DNA of 64,000 nt, from the NCBI GenBank assembly GCA_949106495.1, contig CARYZD010000001.1, positions 62,001 through 126,000 on the forward strand, in the 5' to 3' direction. The position numbers and the translations under genes are program-made. Below the pieces are notes generated by a model, which had not been told where the DNA came from, did no database searches, and saw nothing but the letters and a program-made list of their open reading frames with translations. This document shows, piece after piece, positions 63,414 through 64,000 of the stretch (position 1 is the first letter of the stretch; every line of letters starts with the position of its first letter). Origin of the DNA: an uncultured Clostridia bacterium. Its GTDB lineage: Bacteria; Bacillota; Clostridia; TANB77; CAG-465.

Positions 63414-64000
63414 TTATATATTATTTATTAAACTTTTAAGTATTGTTCTTGCTATAACTTTTGTTTTATTATCTATATCTCTTAAAGGATTATATTCAAC
63501 TAAATCTAATGATTTTAATTTATCTTTATGTTTAATTATTTCATCTATAGCCTGATATGCTTCTTCAAGGTTAATTCCATCTATTGCAGGAACTGATACC
63601 CCTGGACAAACTTCAGGGTCAATTACATCTAAATCATAACTTATATGCATTCCTTCAGTTCCATCACAAGCAATTTTAATTGCGTCTTCCATAACTGCAT
63701 TCATTCCTCTTTGATGAATTTCTTCAGTTGTAAATACAGTTACACCTGCATCTTTTAAATTTTCTATCTCAAGTGGATCAATATCTCTTCCCCCCACAAC
63801 TACTGTATTTTTAGGATTGTAATAATTTCCATTATGAAAATCTGTTAAAAATTTCTTTTCATATCCATCAATTGCAGCAAGTGGTAATCCATGAATATTA
63901 CCAGTTATAGTAGTTTCAAAAGTATTGTAATCTCCATGAGCATCAACCCAAATTATACCAAGTGACTTATTTCTGTTTATTGATGCCAAAGCTGATGCAA
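63414..64000 (-). CDS. arginase/agmatinase-family ureohydrolase, 5' end outside window
   Basis: Hydrolyses the guanidinium group of arginine or agmatine using two Mn ions. The C-terminal 195 residues are present and the frame continues past the right edge (…ASALASINRNK). Metal ligands are WVDAHGDYNTFET, SYDLDVIDPEVCPG and the closing EYNPLRDIDNKT. The GNIHGLPLAAIDG loop favours an arginase (RocF) over an agmatinase, though this is not decisive. The start codon lies beyond the window. Confidence 0.88.
   Translation of the reverse strand, partial: ASALASINRNKSLGIIWVDAHGDYNTFETTITGNIHGLPLAAIDGYEKKFLTDFHNGNYYNPKNTVVVGGRDIDPLEIENLKDAGVTVFTTEEIHQRGMNAVMEDAIKIACDGTEGMHISYDLDVIDPEVCPGVSVPAIDGINLEEAYQAIDEIIKHKDKLKSLDLVEYNPLRDIDNKTKVIARTILKSLINNI

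Noticed and set aside
1..64000. CRISPR array
   Set aside because: The repeats seen are coding tandem repeats or palindromes; none shows regular short repeats with unique spacers.

Overview
The window is strongly AT-rich and reads as a chromosomal segment of an anaerobic, monoderm, low-GC Firmicute, most likely an uncultured gut Clostridia member. Pyruvate formate-lyase with its activase and a rubrerythrin indicate an anaerobe. LPXTG-type cell-wall-anchored proteins with MucBP repeats, a monofunctional peptidoglycan glycosyltransferase, a PrsA-like foldase and AddA without RecBCD indicate a Gram-positive host living near mucus. I saw no rRNA, tRNA, CRISPR array, prophage or intact insertion sequence. 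The species cannot be named from what is visible.

Layout. 1-18.9 kb: three giant surface-protein genes in tandem on the minus strand. The first (1-8827) runs off the left edge and combines SpaA/Cna-B-like domains, InlB-B-like repeats, a propeller-like repeat block and MucBP domains. The second (9099-14441) has a beta-helix head, about 19 MucBP repeats and an LPNTG anchor. The third (14607-18881) has a LamG/PKD-like head, eight MucBP repeats and a VPETG anchor. Two copies of a palindromic repeat with identical 15-bp arms bracket the second gene. 19.1-25.3 kb: glmM, pflA and pflB, then mntP behind a yybP-ykoY manganese riboswitch, then rubrerythrin and a 40-residue membrane protein. 25.4-26.0 kb: a plus-strand cassette of different base composition next to the stump of an M20 peptidase gene. 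26.0-31.9 kb: a long minus-strand run csoR-copZ-copA-HD-tcdA-ttcA-thioesterase-Nudix, headed by a near-consensus promoter whose spacer is filled by a CsoR-type operator.

32-42.5 kb: an Rpn-nuclease pseudogene, a membrane-tethered XRE regulator, rlmD, a plus-strand pair of miniproteins (one with 17 Cys in 54 residues), uvrA, a methyltransferase, a histidine phosphatase, a GT51 glycosyltransferase, an unknown 143-residue protein, and a DUF378 protein on the plus strand. 42.5-55.3 kb: a minus-strand genome-maintenance block trmH/spoU-prsA-mfd-ligA and pgsA-pgeF-addA. 55.4-57.1 kb: plus-strand tsaE-tsaB-rimI for the t6A tRNA modification and ribosomal-protein acetylation. 57.1-64 kb: a zinc-ribbon membrane gene broken by an in-frame stop, a PH-domain protein, an unknown anchored protein, a Lon-family protease, a Panacea (DUF4065) protein, a full-length Rpn nuclease and the C-terminal part of an arginase-family enzyme.

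Most minus-strand genes end in clear hairpin terminators, and many transcription units have promoters that match the vegetative sigma consensus. No candidate for a complete new defence or biosynthetic system stands out. The strongest leads are the repeat-bracketed adhesin locus, the Cys/Gly miniprotein pair, the divergent promoter at 25.35 kb with three evenly phased TTTCACA boxes, and the XRE membrane regulator with its putative operator pair.
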